A DNA stretch of 64,000 bases, from positions 22,236-86,235 of the forward strand of contig DAOSOK010000023.1 of the NCBI GenBank assembly GCA_035373905.1, in the 5' to 3' direction. Positions 18,101 to 25,025 of this stretch are shown in pieces. Every line of letters begins with the position of its first letter. Position 1 is the stretch's first letter. Position numbers and translations under genes: made by a program. The DNA is from Candidatus Ozemobacteraceae bacterium (GTDB lineage: Bacteria; Muiribacteriota; Ozemobacteria; Ozemobacterales; Ozemobacteraceae). The notes below the pieces were generated by a model. The model searched no databases. It was not told the DNA's origin and was given only the letters and a program-made list of their open reading frames with translations.

Positions 18101-20399
18101 CGCCCGATCCATCGTCTGGAAGTCGTATGCGGATTTCCAGGCGGTCACGACGAATGCGATGGTCCGAATCACGCCGTCCGACCCGTATGTTGCCGGTCCT
18201 TCGAATACGACGTCCCAGTTCTCGCTCAACAACAATGTGTTGCCGGTCGCGTCGAATCTCGTCGCGAGCGGCACCAGAGGGAACATCGATCTGACGTTCG
18301 ATCTCGCCGATGCCAACGGCAACACGATGTCGGTCGCGCTCGAATACTCCCTCAACGGCGGAACGAGCTGGACTCCGACCACATATGTGACCGGAACGAC
18401 GACCGGCCTCGCCACGGGTACCGGCAAAACTCTTGTCTGGAACTCGCTTTCCAACTTCAGCACCTACCAGTCGAACGTGAAGCTCAAGATCACGCCGAGC
18501 GACGCGGTCGGGGCTGGCACGGCCACCACCACGGGCGTTCTCGTGATCGACAACAACCAGTACCCGGTCGTCAGCAACGTCAGAACGACCGGAAGTTCGG
18601 GCGATATCAGTCTCTTCTACGACCTCGCTGATGCCAATTCCGATCAGTGTTCCATCAAAATCGAGTATTCGAAGGACAACGGATCGACCTGGACCGAGAC
18701 GACCAGCCTCAGCGGCCCGACGTCGAATATCACTCCCGGAAACAACAAAACCCTTACCTGGCAGTCGGCTTCCGACTTCACGGAAAAGCGCGCCCAGGTG
18801 AAGGTCCGCATCACTCCGAACGACGGTTATCCAAATTGTGCAGGTGTGACAAGCGAATCGGCCGCCTTCGGCATGAACAACTCACTCCCAACGACGACCA
18901 TAACGGCATTGTCACCGACATATGCGGCAAATGAATATCGTGGACCCATAACCGTAACCTTCAACCTGACGGATATGGATTCAGATCCCTGCGATATGAC
19001 GCTGAGTTATTTGCTGCCAAACGGAACCTATGCGACAGCGACAGAAGTTACCGGAAACGTGACGAATGTCATTCCCGGTGTCGGATGGCAGGTAACATGG
19101 AATACATTCACCGATTACAAAACCAGTACGGATTCGATGAAGTTGCGGTTGGCTCCCAAAGACGATGTCGGCACCGGAACGTATTTCGAAACGACCGCAT
19201 TCAAGCTTTATAACCAGCACCAGCCCCGCTTGACAGATATCAAGCAAGTTTCTGCCGGATCACAATTCTCTGGGGCTTTAACAAATTCCGGAGACTTGTA
19301 TTTCTGGGGGTTTAACACGTATGGCCAGTATGGCACAGGAAATGTCACGGCAAGTCGGAGCCCGATCCTTTCACCGGTAACCGGTCTTAAGGAGTTTTCC
19401 TGCGGTGGACAGCACGTTCTTGGACTCAAGAATAATGGAACCGTCTGGGCTTGGGGATATAACGGGCAAGGTCAGCTCGGAACGGGGTCCATCACACCAG
19501 CGTATTCCTATAACGAGGTACAAGTACCCGGTCTTTCATCGATAGTCCACGTCTCCGCAGGATATGCTCACTCCCTTGCAGTACGAAGCGATGGGACAGT
19601 ATGGGGTTGGGGAAGCAACGTCTACGGGCAGGTTGGTGATGGCGCAACCGGAGGGACCAGATATTCTCCCGTTCAGGTTGTTCTCCAGGGAGCGGCTAAT
19701 GTCATCAATGTTTCTGCCGGTGGAAGTTATTATGGCAATTATAACGGTCACAGCCTTGCCTTGCGATCTGACAAGACCGTATGGGCCTGGGGATACAACG
19801 GCTATGGGCAACTCGGAAATGGAGGCACCACAGCAACAGCCACACCGGTTCAGGTTATGCAGGATGCGACGACACCTCTTACTAATGTAATTGCTATTGC
19901 TGCAGGTTCCGACCACAGTCTTGCGCTGAAAGAGGATGGAACGGTGTGGGCATGGGGATATGGCGGACAAGGTCAGATCGGCGATGGGGGCACAGGCAAT
20001 AAAAGCTTTGCCACCCAGGTGAAACTGTCTGCAAGCGTGCCTCTCGGGGGTGCGAAGAGTATCGCAGCTGGGGGAATGTTTTATTCTTCAGGTACCCCCT
20101 ATGGAAGCAGCATGGCACTCCTCGAAGATGGAACGGTTTGGTCCTGGGGGTATAATGGGTATGGACAACTTGGTGTGGATACCGGCAGCTCGAACAAGTC
20201 GTATGCTACGAAAGTCTGGGGGTTGTCGGGGATTACAACGATTGCCATGGGTGGACGATGGGCGAATGATGCCACGTATGGTTATCACACTATTGCAGGT
20301 GGTCCGACAGGCCTTTGGGCATGGGGCCATAATGATAACGGCCAATTGGGAACAGGGGATGCTTCAACATATTATAATCCATGGAATAACCGACCCTGA
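9159..20399 (+). CDS. Giant surface lipoprotein: 28 Ig/FN3-like repeats plus RCC1 propeller
   Basis: A 3,746-residue protein. Residues 17-37 form a hydrophobic segment ending ASGC followed by a poly-glycine tract, like a lipoprotein signal with a flexible linker. Residues about 50-345 contain carboxypeptidase-regulatory-like beta domains (GTITGRVV, DSEGRFTLTGVPLGSYRV) and a PKD/Ig-like domain. Residues 346-3353 are 28 tandem units of about 107 residues, each with a PVVSNVxxSGTSG start, an ITITYxLADxxxDxCSI strand, YSxNGGTSW, PGTGKxxxW and xVKVRLxPNDG. Residues 3354-3746 hold seven RCC1 blades (WGYNGQGQLGTG type). Base composition drops clearly at about 18830, where the RCC1 part begins. An adhesin or matrix-binding surface role is inferred. 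A GAGGAGG ribosome site precedes the ATG. Confidence 0.85.
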   Translation: MNEQTWHPRDLFRSGLYLAGTVILLVSIVALITASGCGGGGGGGITGLPLSQVAQNGTITGRVVASDLIIASRLAATTQSVKAGTQAIANADVWLEQLPTFHTRTDSEGRFTLTGVPLGSYRVVAKLFSPLTQETYKIRSVNFSLGEDANAHNAGDLGVKKAVNQVSGILRDNTGRPLPFARMALWGETFTTDSNGYFITPPLPEEETGAEVTVVGSSEIRETVFEVAYISGTIPVVEISVPTQTQTPQAPVARIAASSVLVTPNQLVTLSADADDPLGATRDRLGFTWSATAGQLASGSYPWTVRWTAPAYDTVATVSVVVVNGSGLSGTARVPITVGAGGVNQRPAISNVTASGTSGDIAITYAVTDPENDAVSLAVHYSLDGGTSWTQTTHFTGTSTGITPGTGKSIIWHSAVDAPSATYTARIKLIPSDAGGNGTAGISASFPIDNTSIAVVSNVMTAVGTSTVVITYDLDEPSNRACSIAVAYSLNGGTTFTQTTSVTGSTSGVTPGTAKTLTWNWPQDVTPPQSNVVLRVTPDNGVTPGTPGLSSAFSLGTANSAPVVSNVIASGSSGNITIGYALADADGNACSIIVEYSTNGGTSWTTTTNVTGTSGVQPGNNKSLVWSSSADITTNQANVAVRLTANDGTVSGSPAVSSSFAVNNQGLTNSAPVVSNVTASGTSGNITIGYTLADAESDACSIAVEFSTNGGTSWTPTSNVTGTTGIAPGTGKQIIWISSSDILTNESNVRVRLTPNDGKISGTAASSSVFSVNNGGVVNTAPVISSVTTSGTSGNITIGFTLADSQGDACTIGVAFSVDGGTTWATTTNVIGSTGVTPGSGKALVWSSSADISTNQANVKVRLVPNDGKVSGAAAISSTFSVNNGGIPNTAPVVSAVTTSGTSGNVTIGYTLADAESDACSIAVEYSLNGGTSWTPTSNVTGTTGVAPGSGKTIIWISSMDVSTNQTNVKVRLTPSDGKVSGTAASSAVFALQNGGSAVVSSVLTSVSGSDVTITYNLTEPSNANCSIGVEYSLNAGTSWTPTTRLTGTTTGVVPGTGRTVVWNAGLDVSLPQATVKVRLTPNNGIASGTPGVSDTFSIGALNNAPSITSVTPSGTSGDISITYSLTDADNDACSIGFGYSLDGGTTWATSTHLTGTTTGVMPGTGKTLTWNSSTDFSTNQTNVKVRLVPNDGKVSGTPGISGVFTVNNAAVATVSNVRTSVTNQTVTITYDLTDATAQPSSIQVEYSLNGGSTWAVTTQLTGTTTGITPGTDRTIVWNSAQDVSGTQNTVKVRVSANNGSGFGPAGTSALFSITGANNPPVVSGVYVTGTSGNITIGYALADADSDLCSIAVAYSLDSGTTWATTTALTGTTANITPGTGKTITWNSAADVVGNYTDVVKVRVVANDGKVKSAPGVSAAFTINNNSLPVVSAVTTSGTSGNITVTYTLADSDGGASSIAVFYSTDGGANYKQTTNVTGVTSGITPGSGKTFIWVSPSDVPGSTANARLKIIPNDGTADGTPGESSIFTVNNNTAPVLSDLNVSGGTGDIAVGFTLSDVDGNACSISLSYSIDGGSTWTQSNNITGGVGVTPGSGKSIVWNSAADISSYQSNVKIRITANDGYVNSATLTSSTITVNNNNLPTISNVLVSGNSGAITITYTLADADSASCSVKVYFSTDGGGTWTQTTQVTGSVNNVAPGTNRGITWDSTISIPGNESNVKLRLVPFDGIGNGTAGESSSFAVSNNSLPVVTNVTTSGSSGDITVSYTLSDTNGDACSIAVEYSLNNGSTWTATTNLTGTLTNLAPGSGKSFVWRSSENFQSNQVAVKVRITPSDKYGAGTPGGSAAFAVNNNALPVISNVLTSGSSGTVTITYTLADADGGASVVSMQYSIDGGVTYTSTSNITGATTGVTPGTGKTISWNTPQDIPGRSTGVKVKLTPNDGSGNGTPGESSTFTVNNNTLPVISGVTTSGTSGDITVTYNLTDANNNPCSVRLQYSLDGGGSFNTTSNYSGATTGVTPGNGRVITWRSASDIPGNQANVKVRLIANDTYGDGAAAESNTFSVTNNNLPSISGITVTGTSGTIGITYTLADANNDACSVTVAYSTDGVNYTTTSNVSGDTSGVIPGSSRSISWTSSSDIAGYAASVRIRLIPNDGSGAGSAAISSPFAINNNTAPTVSNVLVSGTSGNVTITYNLTDPNNDQCSLLVYYSLNNGTSWTETKNLTGTVTGLLPGNGKTLIWNSAADVSGTQANVKVKLLPNDGITAGTEGVSAAFALSNNALPTVSNVRTSGSSGPITITYDLTDPNSDPCSIAVYYSTDGGTNYTQTTALTGATSSVPIGTNKTVTWNSATNLPGAATVRVKVVPSDGSGTGTPGESASFAITNNSLPIVSAVTTTGASGSIGITYTLTDADTNPCSIALYYSIDNGANYARALGTSGTTTGIVPGSGKTLTWNSYSDVTGNYGSVKLKIEPNDGYATGTAGISSGFSISNNRLPTVSNVVASGTGGDITLTYTLSDPDNDTCSIKVFYSINGGLFVRTESLLGTINNIVSGTGRTIVWSSADNIASNVSNVRVRIQPSDACGDGTYGISSSFAVNNNNLPVVTNVTTTGTSNNVTISYDLTELDGAACSIAVAYSTDGGTTWTTTTKLTGDTTGLVPGTGKSIVWRSYEDFKINYANVKVKVTATDDQSPGTPGISGFFAVNNNHLPVVSNVVPTGASGPILLTYDLNDLDGHPASLTVEYSLNGGTNWTTTTNVSGPLTGLATGTGKTLTWNSNADFVTKQASVLVRLTPNDGIGVGASGTTAPFPVNNNYFPIVSGVETSGNSGGILIIYDLADGNNNFCSLTAEYSPDGGTTWASATLSGTVSGLTPAQDLQVFWNSTTNYTGRSTNMKIRLIPNDSFDSGVPGVSNAFTLDNNLMPYINGTPTTSGTSNDITVNYNLADSNGDPCSIQVEYSTNGGVSYAATTNLVGSTTGILPGARSIVWKSYADFQAVTTNAMVRITPSDPYVAGPSNTTSQFSLNNNVLPVASNLVASGTRGNIDLTFDLADANGNTMSVALEYSLNGGTSWTPTTYVTGTTTGLATGTGKTLVWNSLSNFSTYQSNVKLKITPSDAVGAGTATTTGVLVIDNNQYPVVSNVRTTGSSGDISLFYDLADANSDQCSIKIEYSKDNGSTWTETTSLSGPTSNITPGNNKTLTWQSASDFTEKRAQVKVRITPNDGYPNCAGVTSESAAFGMNNSLPTTTITALSPTYAANEYRGPITVTFNLTDMDSDPCDMTLSYLLPNGTYATATEVTGNVTNVIPGVGWQVTWNTFTDYKTSTDSMKLRLAPKDDVGTGTYFETTAFKLYNQHQPRLTDIKQVSAGSQFSGALTNSGDLYFWGFNTYGQYGTGNVTASRSPILSPVTGLKEFSCGGQHVLGLKNNGTVWAWGYNGQGQLGTGSITPAYSYNEVQVPGLSSIVHVSAGYAHSLAVRSDGTVWGWGSNVYGQVGDGATGGTRYSPVQVVLQGAANVINVSAGGSYYGNYNGHSLALRSDKTVWAWGYNGYGQLGNGGTTATATPVQVMQDATTPLTNVIAIAAGSDHSLALKEDGTVWAWGYGGQGQIGDGGTGNKSFATQVKLSASVPLGGAKSIAAGGMFYSSGTPYGSSMALLEDGTVWSWGYNGYGQLGVDTGSSNKSYATKVWGLSGITTIAMGGRWANDATYGYHTIAGGPTGLWAWGHNDNGQLGTGDASTYYNPWNNRP
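10194..19215 (+). repeat. Tandem array of 28 coding repeats (about 320 bp each)
   Basis: The array lies inside the giant lipoprotein gene. Unit boundaries fall at each LPVVSNV-like motif, and most junctions read VNNN or similar. Units 3-6 (about 10840-12140) are the most alike at DNA level; the ADAESDACSIAVE segment in units 4 and 6 is encoded by almost the same bases near 11230 and 11890. Later units are more diverged. Unit 28 is the last recognisable one and carries an insertion near its start. Confidence 0.9.
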
Positions 20400-20423
20400 G
20401 TCGTACTTATCGATTTACTCCAG

Positions 20424-20450
20424 CCGCCTGGCGACAGGCGGTTTTTCTTT
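20424..20450 (+). terminator. Intrinsic terminator after the giant lipoprotein gene
   Basis: A seven-base-pair GC stem (CCGCCTG with CAGGCGG) and a four-base loop are followed by TTTTTCTTTT, 25 bases after the stop codon of the giant gene. Confidence 0.9.
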
Positions 20451-20490
20451 TGGGAAAAATTGAAACTCAACATATCCGTGACGGTTGCCG

Positions 20491-21576
20491 ATGTTTATTG
20501 GGACTATGCACGGCAAAACGTGGAAAGACGATGTGAAGCCGGCCGGGGCGGGCGCGATGAGCGGCCTGTGGCGCGGGCTGGCTCGGGTCGGCATGTTTGC
20601 GGCGGTTCTGGCGATCGGAACGGCTGTGATGACGGACGGTTCGGTGAGCCGGGCCGCGGTCATTCGTGCCGAGAGTGATTCCCCGAAGGCCGTGGCGACG
20701 CCGCGGCACGAGGCTATGTTCGTCGAAGCCGATTACAGGCTTCCGGACGGGATCGATGTCGGCGAGAGCGAACCCTACGGGGCAGCGGGCCAGGGGAGCT
20801 ACGGCCTGTTCTCTGTCGAGAACGCGCTCGTGTCACGCGCAGATGCCTGGCACCTGGGGTTCCAGTATCGGTACGAGCGGTATCGGTATCTCGACGGCAA
20901 GAACGGCCAGATCAAGGGCAGTCAGACGTTGTATCCGATCAGCCTGATTCGTCAGACGGGAAACTGGGCGTTCGGCATGACCGTGCCGTTCCAGCAGTGG
21001 GAGGCGACGGCCGATGCCGGAAACAAGCCGTATGCGAAGCTTTCCGGGCTGCACGACGTCGACGTCAGGGCGACCCGGCAGGTGTGGGTGAAAGACGACG
21101 GCTCGCAGGGCGTCACGGCGCACCTGGCCGGCAGAATCCCAGGCGGCAAGTATGACATTCCCTACCGGGACTTCACCGGTAAAACCCGGAACGGCGTGAA
21201 AGTCGGACCGGCCTGGGCGTCGCGTGGCGGATGGCTCGAGGCCGGCGGCGCGTATTCCCGAAAGATCGACGAGTCCTGGCTGTCGCATCTGAACCTCGCC
21301 TACGCTTATGACGCGCAGGACGCCATGAGCCGGCTGACCTACGGCGGCTCGCTCGATTACCGGCTCGGCCAGAACATGGCCCTCACCGGCCAGGTGAACG
21401 GAACGTATTGGGCCGTGTCCGACGGCCTCGACGGCGGCATGTGCGATCTCCTGCTCGGGGCGGTTCTTTTCAACGACCGCTGGCAGGTCAGCTTCGGCGT
21501 GCCCATCGGTCTCCAGCACGACTGGGGCTTCGGCCACGACATCGGCTTCACGGGCGGCGTCAGCACGACCTGGTAG
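20491..21576 (+). CDS. Probable outer-membrane beta-barrel protein, unknown family
   Basis: About 360 residues. A hydrophobic signal segment (ARVGMFAAVLAIGTAV, then VSRAA) is followed by a domain with many short amphipathic strands and aromatic pairs (WHLGFQYRYERYRY, WLEAGGAYSRK), ending in TTW, as in transporter-like outer-membrane barrels. I do not recognise a specific family. The start is uncertain: no strong ribosome site is visible, and TTG 20485, ATG 20491, ATG 20506 and ATG 20557 are all in frame. The ATG at 20557 would put the signal peptide at the extreme N-terminus. The gene begins just after the terminator of the giant gene, so it probably has its own promoter. Confidence 0.6.
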   Translation: MFIGTMHGKTWKDDVKPAGAGAMSGLWRGLARVGMFAAVLAIGTAVMTDGSVSRAAVIRAESDSPKAVATPRHEAMFVEADYRLPDGIDVGESEPYGAAGQGSYGLFSVENALVSRADAWHLGFQYRYERYRYLDGKNGQIKGSQTLYPISLIRQTGNWAFGMTVPFQQWEATADAGNKPYAKLSGLHDVDVRATRQVWVKDDGSQGVTAHLAGRIPGGKYDIPYRDFTGKTRNGVKVGPAWASRGGWLEAGGAYSRKIDESWLSHLNLAYAYDAQDAMSRLTYGGSLDYRLGQNMALTGQVNGTYWAVSDGLDGGMCDLLLGAVLFNDRWQVSFGVPIGLQHDWGFGHDIGFTGGVSTTW

Positions 21577-21586
21577 GAGACGACGA

Positions 21587-21772
21587 ACCACGGAGTCACA
21601 GAGACACGGAGACAATTTCACCACAAAGATACAAAGACCTTTTCACCGCCGAGGCACAGAGACGCAGAGATTGAAAAAATGTACTAAGATATTTTCCTCG
21701 GCGTCTCAGCGTCTCCGCGGTGAATCGTTCGAATTTCAACATACCAGACACCAAGACACCAAGACACGAAGA
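21587..21772. repeat. Degenerate CACAGAGACACGGAG repeat cluster in a 450-bp intergenic region
   Basis: Several imperfect copies of a purine-rich CACAGAGACACGGAGA word occur at about 21594-21672, and again as CACCAAGACACCAAGACACG near 21750. A pyrimidine-rich inverted version, CTCGGCGTCTCAGCGTCTCC, lies at about 21697-21720 and can pair with CACCGCCGAGGCACAGAGACGCAGAG at 21645-21670 allowing mismatches. A degenerate relative sits at about 33383-33405. No gene is visible in 21577-22026. The AT-rich stretch at 21777-21805 may hold the promoter for the TonB-receptor operon. Confidence 0.6.
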
Positions 21773-22026
21773 ACGGTTGTAACAAATAGTTAACTATACT
21801 TTGTGCCTGGTATGTGGATTTCGTTTCAAGAACCGATCCGCGGATGACACCCCAGAATGGGTCGCATCCTCGTGCCGCAAGGACGGTACGCGAACCGCCT
21901 GGATTGCCGACGGTGAAAAGGTTGCTTTTTCCATACCGGTCTATTTATCATTGAGGTTCACGACCGGGATGTATCGCTTCGTTTCGCTTCCGGTCGCCGG
22001 AATGAATCCTTCGCGAGGAGAAACGA

Positions 22027-24105
22027 ATGCAGAAGGTGCATCCGACCCGCACGATGTGGGAAGTGGGCCGCTGGCGACTGGATGGCGCAGTCCAGGCGGT
22101 CCCGTCGTCCGTTGCCCGGAATATGCTCGGCTGGATTTCGGCCGTGATCCTGATTACCCTTCTATCTGTTCCGGCGGCCCGGGCCGCCGATCCCGAGCTC
22201 GAGTCGCTGGCCCTGCTCTACGAGCCCGAGACGGTCGTCACCGCCACGCGGCTTCCCGAGCCTGCGATCGAGTCGCCGGCCATCATGTCGGTGTTCACGG
22301 CGCAGCAGATTCGCGCACTCGGCGTCGACACGCTTCCCGAACTGCTCCAGTTCGTTCCTGGCTTCAACCCGTGGAAATCCATCGCCGGCGACTGGTGGCC
22401 GGGGCCCCGCGGCATCCTCGACTCGAACCGCAGCTTCATGGTCATGGTCGACGGCATCAGCATCAACAACCAGTTCCTCGGCTCCCCATACTGGACGTGG
22501 GATCTGCTCGACCTGTCGCGCTTCTCGCGCATCGAGGTCATGCGCGGCCCGGGTTCGGCGCTGTACGGCTCGAGCGCCTTTCTGGCCGTCATCAACTGCA
22601 TCACCGACGACCGGCCGGCCGACGCCGGCTATCTGAAAACGACCCTCGGCTCGTTCGAACGGCGCGGGATCGCCCTGGGAAGGGTGTTCAAGGCCGGGAA
22701 GACGACCATCGACCTGAACGTGTCGGGCGAAGGCTCCGACAGCCAGGACCGGTTCGTCGCCGTCGACGGCTACGGCAAGAGCGGCCTCACGCACGACGCC
22801 TACACGAAGAAGGACCTGATGCTCAAGGTCACCGATCCCCGGGGGCTCACCTTTCTCGCCCAGCACGTCGAGGGGAACCGCGAAGGCTATATCGGATATT
22901 TCAACAATCTGAACGAGAAGACGTTCTTCCGCCGCTCGAACGATCTGCTGACGCTGAAATACCACCGCACCCTGAAGGACTCGGCGGAACTGACGAGCCG
23001 GGTTTTCTACAACCAGTTCCTCGACAGCGAGCGCGCCGAGGCGATCAGCCCGGGCGTGCTGTTCCCGCTCACCGGGCTCGTGTATCCGCTCGGAGCGATG
23101 CGAGAAGACCACTCTCGCGACTCGGTCTGGGGAATCGATGTCCTCTTCAAGGCCGCTCCGATCGGCCGTCACCTGTTCAGCGTCGGCGCCGAGAAGACAT
23201 TCACCGATCTCGCGGAATCGGCGGTTTTTGGTTCCTTCGGCACGCCGGCCGACCCGGCGGCTCTGGCCTTCATCCCTGGCGAGTATCCCGAACCCGGTCG
23301 GATGGACAACACGTCGATGTTCCTGCAGGACGACATGTCACTGGCGACCAACCTGCGTCTCGTCGTCGGGGCGAGATACGACGACCATTCCGACTTCGGC
23401 GGCACCTGGAATCCGCGTGCCGGACTGATCTATCGGTTCAACGCACGGTGGACCGGGAAGCTGTTGTATGGGCATGCCTATAGAAATCCCGACTTCCATG
23501 AAATGGCCGGGAACGCCGCGCTGAAAAGCGAGAATATCCGGACGACCGAGTTCCAGCTGCTCGGCGAACCATTTCCCGGCTGGTTTTCGAAAATCGATGT
23601 GTTCATCAACCAGTTGCGAGATCGCATTCAGAGCACGAATACATTGCTCTATACAAATATCGGCCGCACGGATTACGACGGGATCGAGTTCGAAACCCGC
23701 AAGCGATTTGGCCGCGGTCAGGAAGTGTTCGCCAACGTCTCGACGTTTCGCCGGCGAGCCTTGTCCACTCCCATCGAGTTTGCTCCCGAGCTGCCGCAGA
23801 ACAAAGTCAATCTGGGCTACTCGTTCCGCATGAACAACTATGAGACCAGCCTCTGGGGTACGGCGACCTCCCGTCGCTCTCGAAACGTCGCCGATATGCG
23901 CGATTCGCTGCCCGGCCTCGGCCTCCTGAATCTGACCGTCACCAGACTCGGCTTTCCCGGCATGGCCGACCGGATCACGCTGAAGGTGAAAAATCTTCTC
24001 AACACGTATACCTCGATGTCGCCAGTATATATAGGCGATGGTATATTTGAAGACTTCCCCCAGCCTGGTCGACAGATCACTTTGGAAATGACCTGGGATC
24101 TGTGA
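22027..24105 (+). CDS. TonB-dependent outer-membrane receptor
   Basis: A 692-residue protein. After a long N-terminal region the signal segment is WISAVILITLLSVPAARA (ending near residue 53). A TonB-box-like ETVVTATR follows, then the plug domain (PAIMSVFTAQQIRALG, LPELLQFVPG, MVDGISINNQ, IEVMRGPGSALYGSSAF, NCITDD), then a 22-strand-type barrel ending in the aromatic-rich QITLEMTWDL. The family imports iron chelates, cobalamin or glycans; the substrate is not evident, and no cobalamin riboswitch was seen upstream. A GAGGAG ribosome site precedes the ATG. Its stop overlaps the next start (GTGA), so it leads a five-gene operon with a binding protein and sensory kinases. Confidence 0.93.
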   Translation: MQKVHPTRTMWEVGRWRLDGAVQAVPSSVARNMLGWISAVILITLLSVPAARAADPELESLALLYEPETVVTATRLPEPAIESPAIMSVFTAQQIRALGVDTLPELLQFVPGFNPWKSIAGDWWPGPRGILDSNRSFMVMVDGISINNQFLGSPYWTWDLLDLSRFSRIEVMRGPGSALYGSSAFLAVINCITDDRPADAGYLKTTLGSFERRGIALGRVFKAGKTTIDLNVSGEGSDSQDRFVAVDGYGKSGLTHDAYTKKDLMLKVTDPRGLTFLAQHVEGNREGYIGYFNNLNEKTFFRRSNDLLTLKYHRTLKDSAELTSRVFYNQFLDSERAEAISPGVLFPLTGLVYPLGAMREDHSRDSVWGIDVLFKAAPIGRHLFSVGAEKTFTDLAESAVFGSFGTPADPAALAFIPGEYPEPGRMDNTSMFLQDDMSLATNLRLVVGARYDDHSDFGGTWNPRAGLIYRFNARWTGKLLYGHAYRNPDFHEMAGNAALKSENIRTTEFQLLGEPFPGWFSKIDVFINQLRDRIQSTNTLLYTNIGRTDYDGIEFETRKRFGRGQEVFANVSTFRRRALSTPIEFAPELPQNKVNLGYSFRMNNYETSLWGTATSRRSRNVADMRDSLPGLGLLNLTVTRLGFPGMADRITLKVKNLLNTYTSMSPVYIGDGIFEDFPQPGRQITLEMTWDL

Positions 24106-25013
24106 ACGAAGACCCCGACATCGCCATGAAGATACGAAGGCATCGCATGCCGTGCCCGCTCACGACGGTGCTGCTGGCGTTCGCGCTTGCGTTCGCGACG
24201 CTGCTTCCCTGTCGAGCCGAACCGGAGGTCTGGGCGTTTTTCCGATCCGATGTTCCCCTGTATCTCGCGATCGTTCAGCAGCTGGAGACCCGACTCAAGC
24301 GGCAGTTCGTGAGCTGCCCGGTCGAGAAAACGACCTCGAGTTTCATCGACAGCCGCTCCCCGAGCATCGTCATCGCGTTCGGCGAGGCCGGGCTGAAACG
24401 GGCTCTCACCATGACCTGGAACGTGCCGATCCTGTCCGTGTTCGACGGCGATGAGGGGCATGATTCCAGGGTCGTTCCGATCGAGATCTCTCAACCGCAT
24501 CATCTCCAGGTCAGGACCCTGAAGAAGCTGAATCCCGGCCTGAAAACGATCTGGTATCCCTATGCCGGAGAGGATTTCAAACCCGCGCCGACTCTCGAAA
24601 AAGCCGCCCAAGAGGATGGTGTGAATCTGGTCGTGAACCGACTCCAGGATCCCCGGTCGCTTCCCGAGGCCCTTCGTGCCCTGGATGCCTCGACCGTCGC
24701 GACGATCCTGCCGCCCGACCCTGGGCTGATGAACGATGCGGTGACGCGGCCGATCATGCTAGCGGCGTTCCGTTCCCAGTCGGTCATTGTCGGATTTTCC
24801 GAAGGGCTCGTGAAGAAAGGCGCGGGGTTCGCCTACATACTCACACCGGAACGGCTGGCGGCCTGGCTGGACGACGTCGTCACGAAATACGACCGCCGCT
24901 CTCCCGTGAGGAAATTCGAAAACTGGAGCCTGATCCTGAACGCGACGATTCTCGACAAGCTGCGTCTGTCGCCTCCCGCCGACGTGCGGAACGCGGCAGA
25001 CAAGGTGTTCTGA
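24102..25013 (+). CDS. Periplasmic substrate-binding-like protein (ABC/TrpX-type fold)
   Basis: A 303-residue protein from the GTG that overlaps the receptor stop by four bases; an ATG at 24126 is an alternative. The signal peptide core LTTVLLAFALAFATLLPCRA is clear. The mature part has the two-lobed periplasmic pattern: IVIAFGEAGLKRAL, VPILSVFD, LKKLNPGLKTIWYPY, ATILPPDPGLMNDA, GFSEGLVKKGAGFAYILTPERLA. This resembles the uncharacterised ABC substrate-binding family PF04392. No ABC permease or ATPase is adjacent. Placed between a TonB receptor and a membrane histidine kinase, it may present ligand to the sensor; that is inference. Confidence 0.7.
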   Translation: MNEDPDIAMKIRRHRMPCPLTTVLLAFALAFATLLPCRAEPEVWAFFRSDVPLYLAIVQQLETRLKRQFVSCPVEKTTSSFIDSRSPSIVIAFGEAGLKRALTMTWNVPILSVFDGDEGHDSRVVPIEISQPHHLQVRTLKKLNPGLKTIWYPYAGEDFKPAPTLEKAAQEDGVNLVVNRLQDPRSLPEALRALDASTVATILPPDPGLMNDAVTRPIMLAAFRSQSVIVGFSEGLVKKGAGFAYILTPERLAAWLDDVVTKYDRRSPVRKFENWSLILNATILDKLRLSPPADVRNAADKVF

Positions 25014-25025
25014 GGAACAGGCCGT

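Noticed and set aside
10194..19215. Regularly spaced repeats considered as CRISPR-like
   Set aside because: Units are about 320 bp and encode a continuous protein domain array; there are no short identical repeats with unique spacers.
21577..22026. Cobalamin or other riboswitch upstream of the TonB receptor
   Set aside because: I saw no conserved cobalamin-box or other riboswitch core; the space is mostly degenerate purine-rich repeats.
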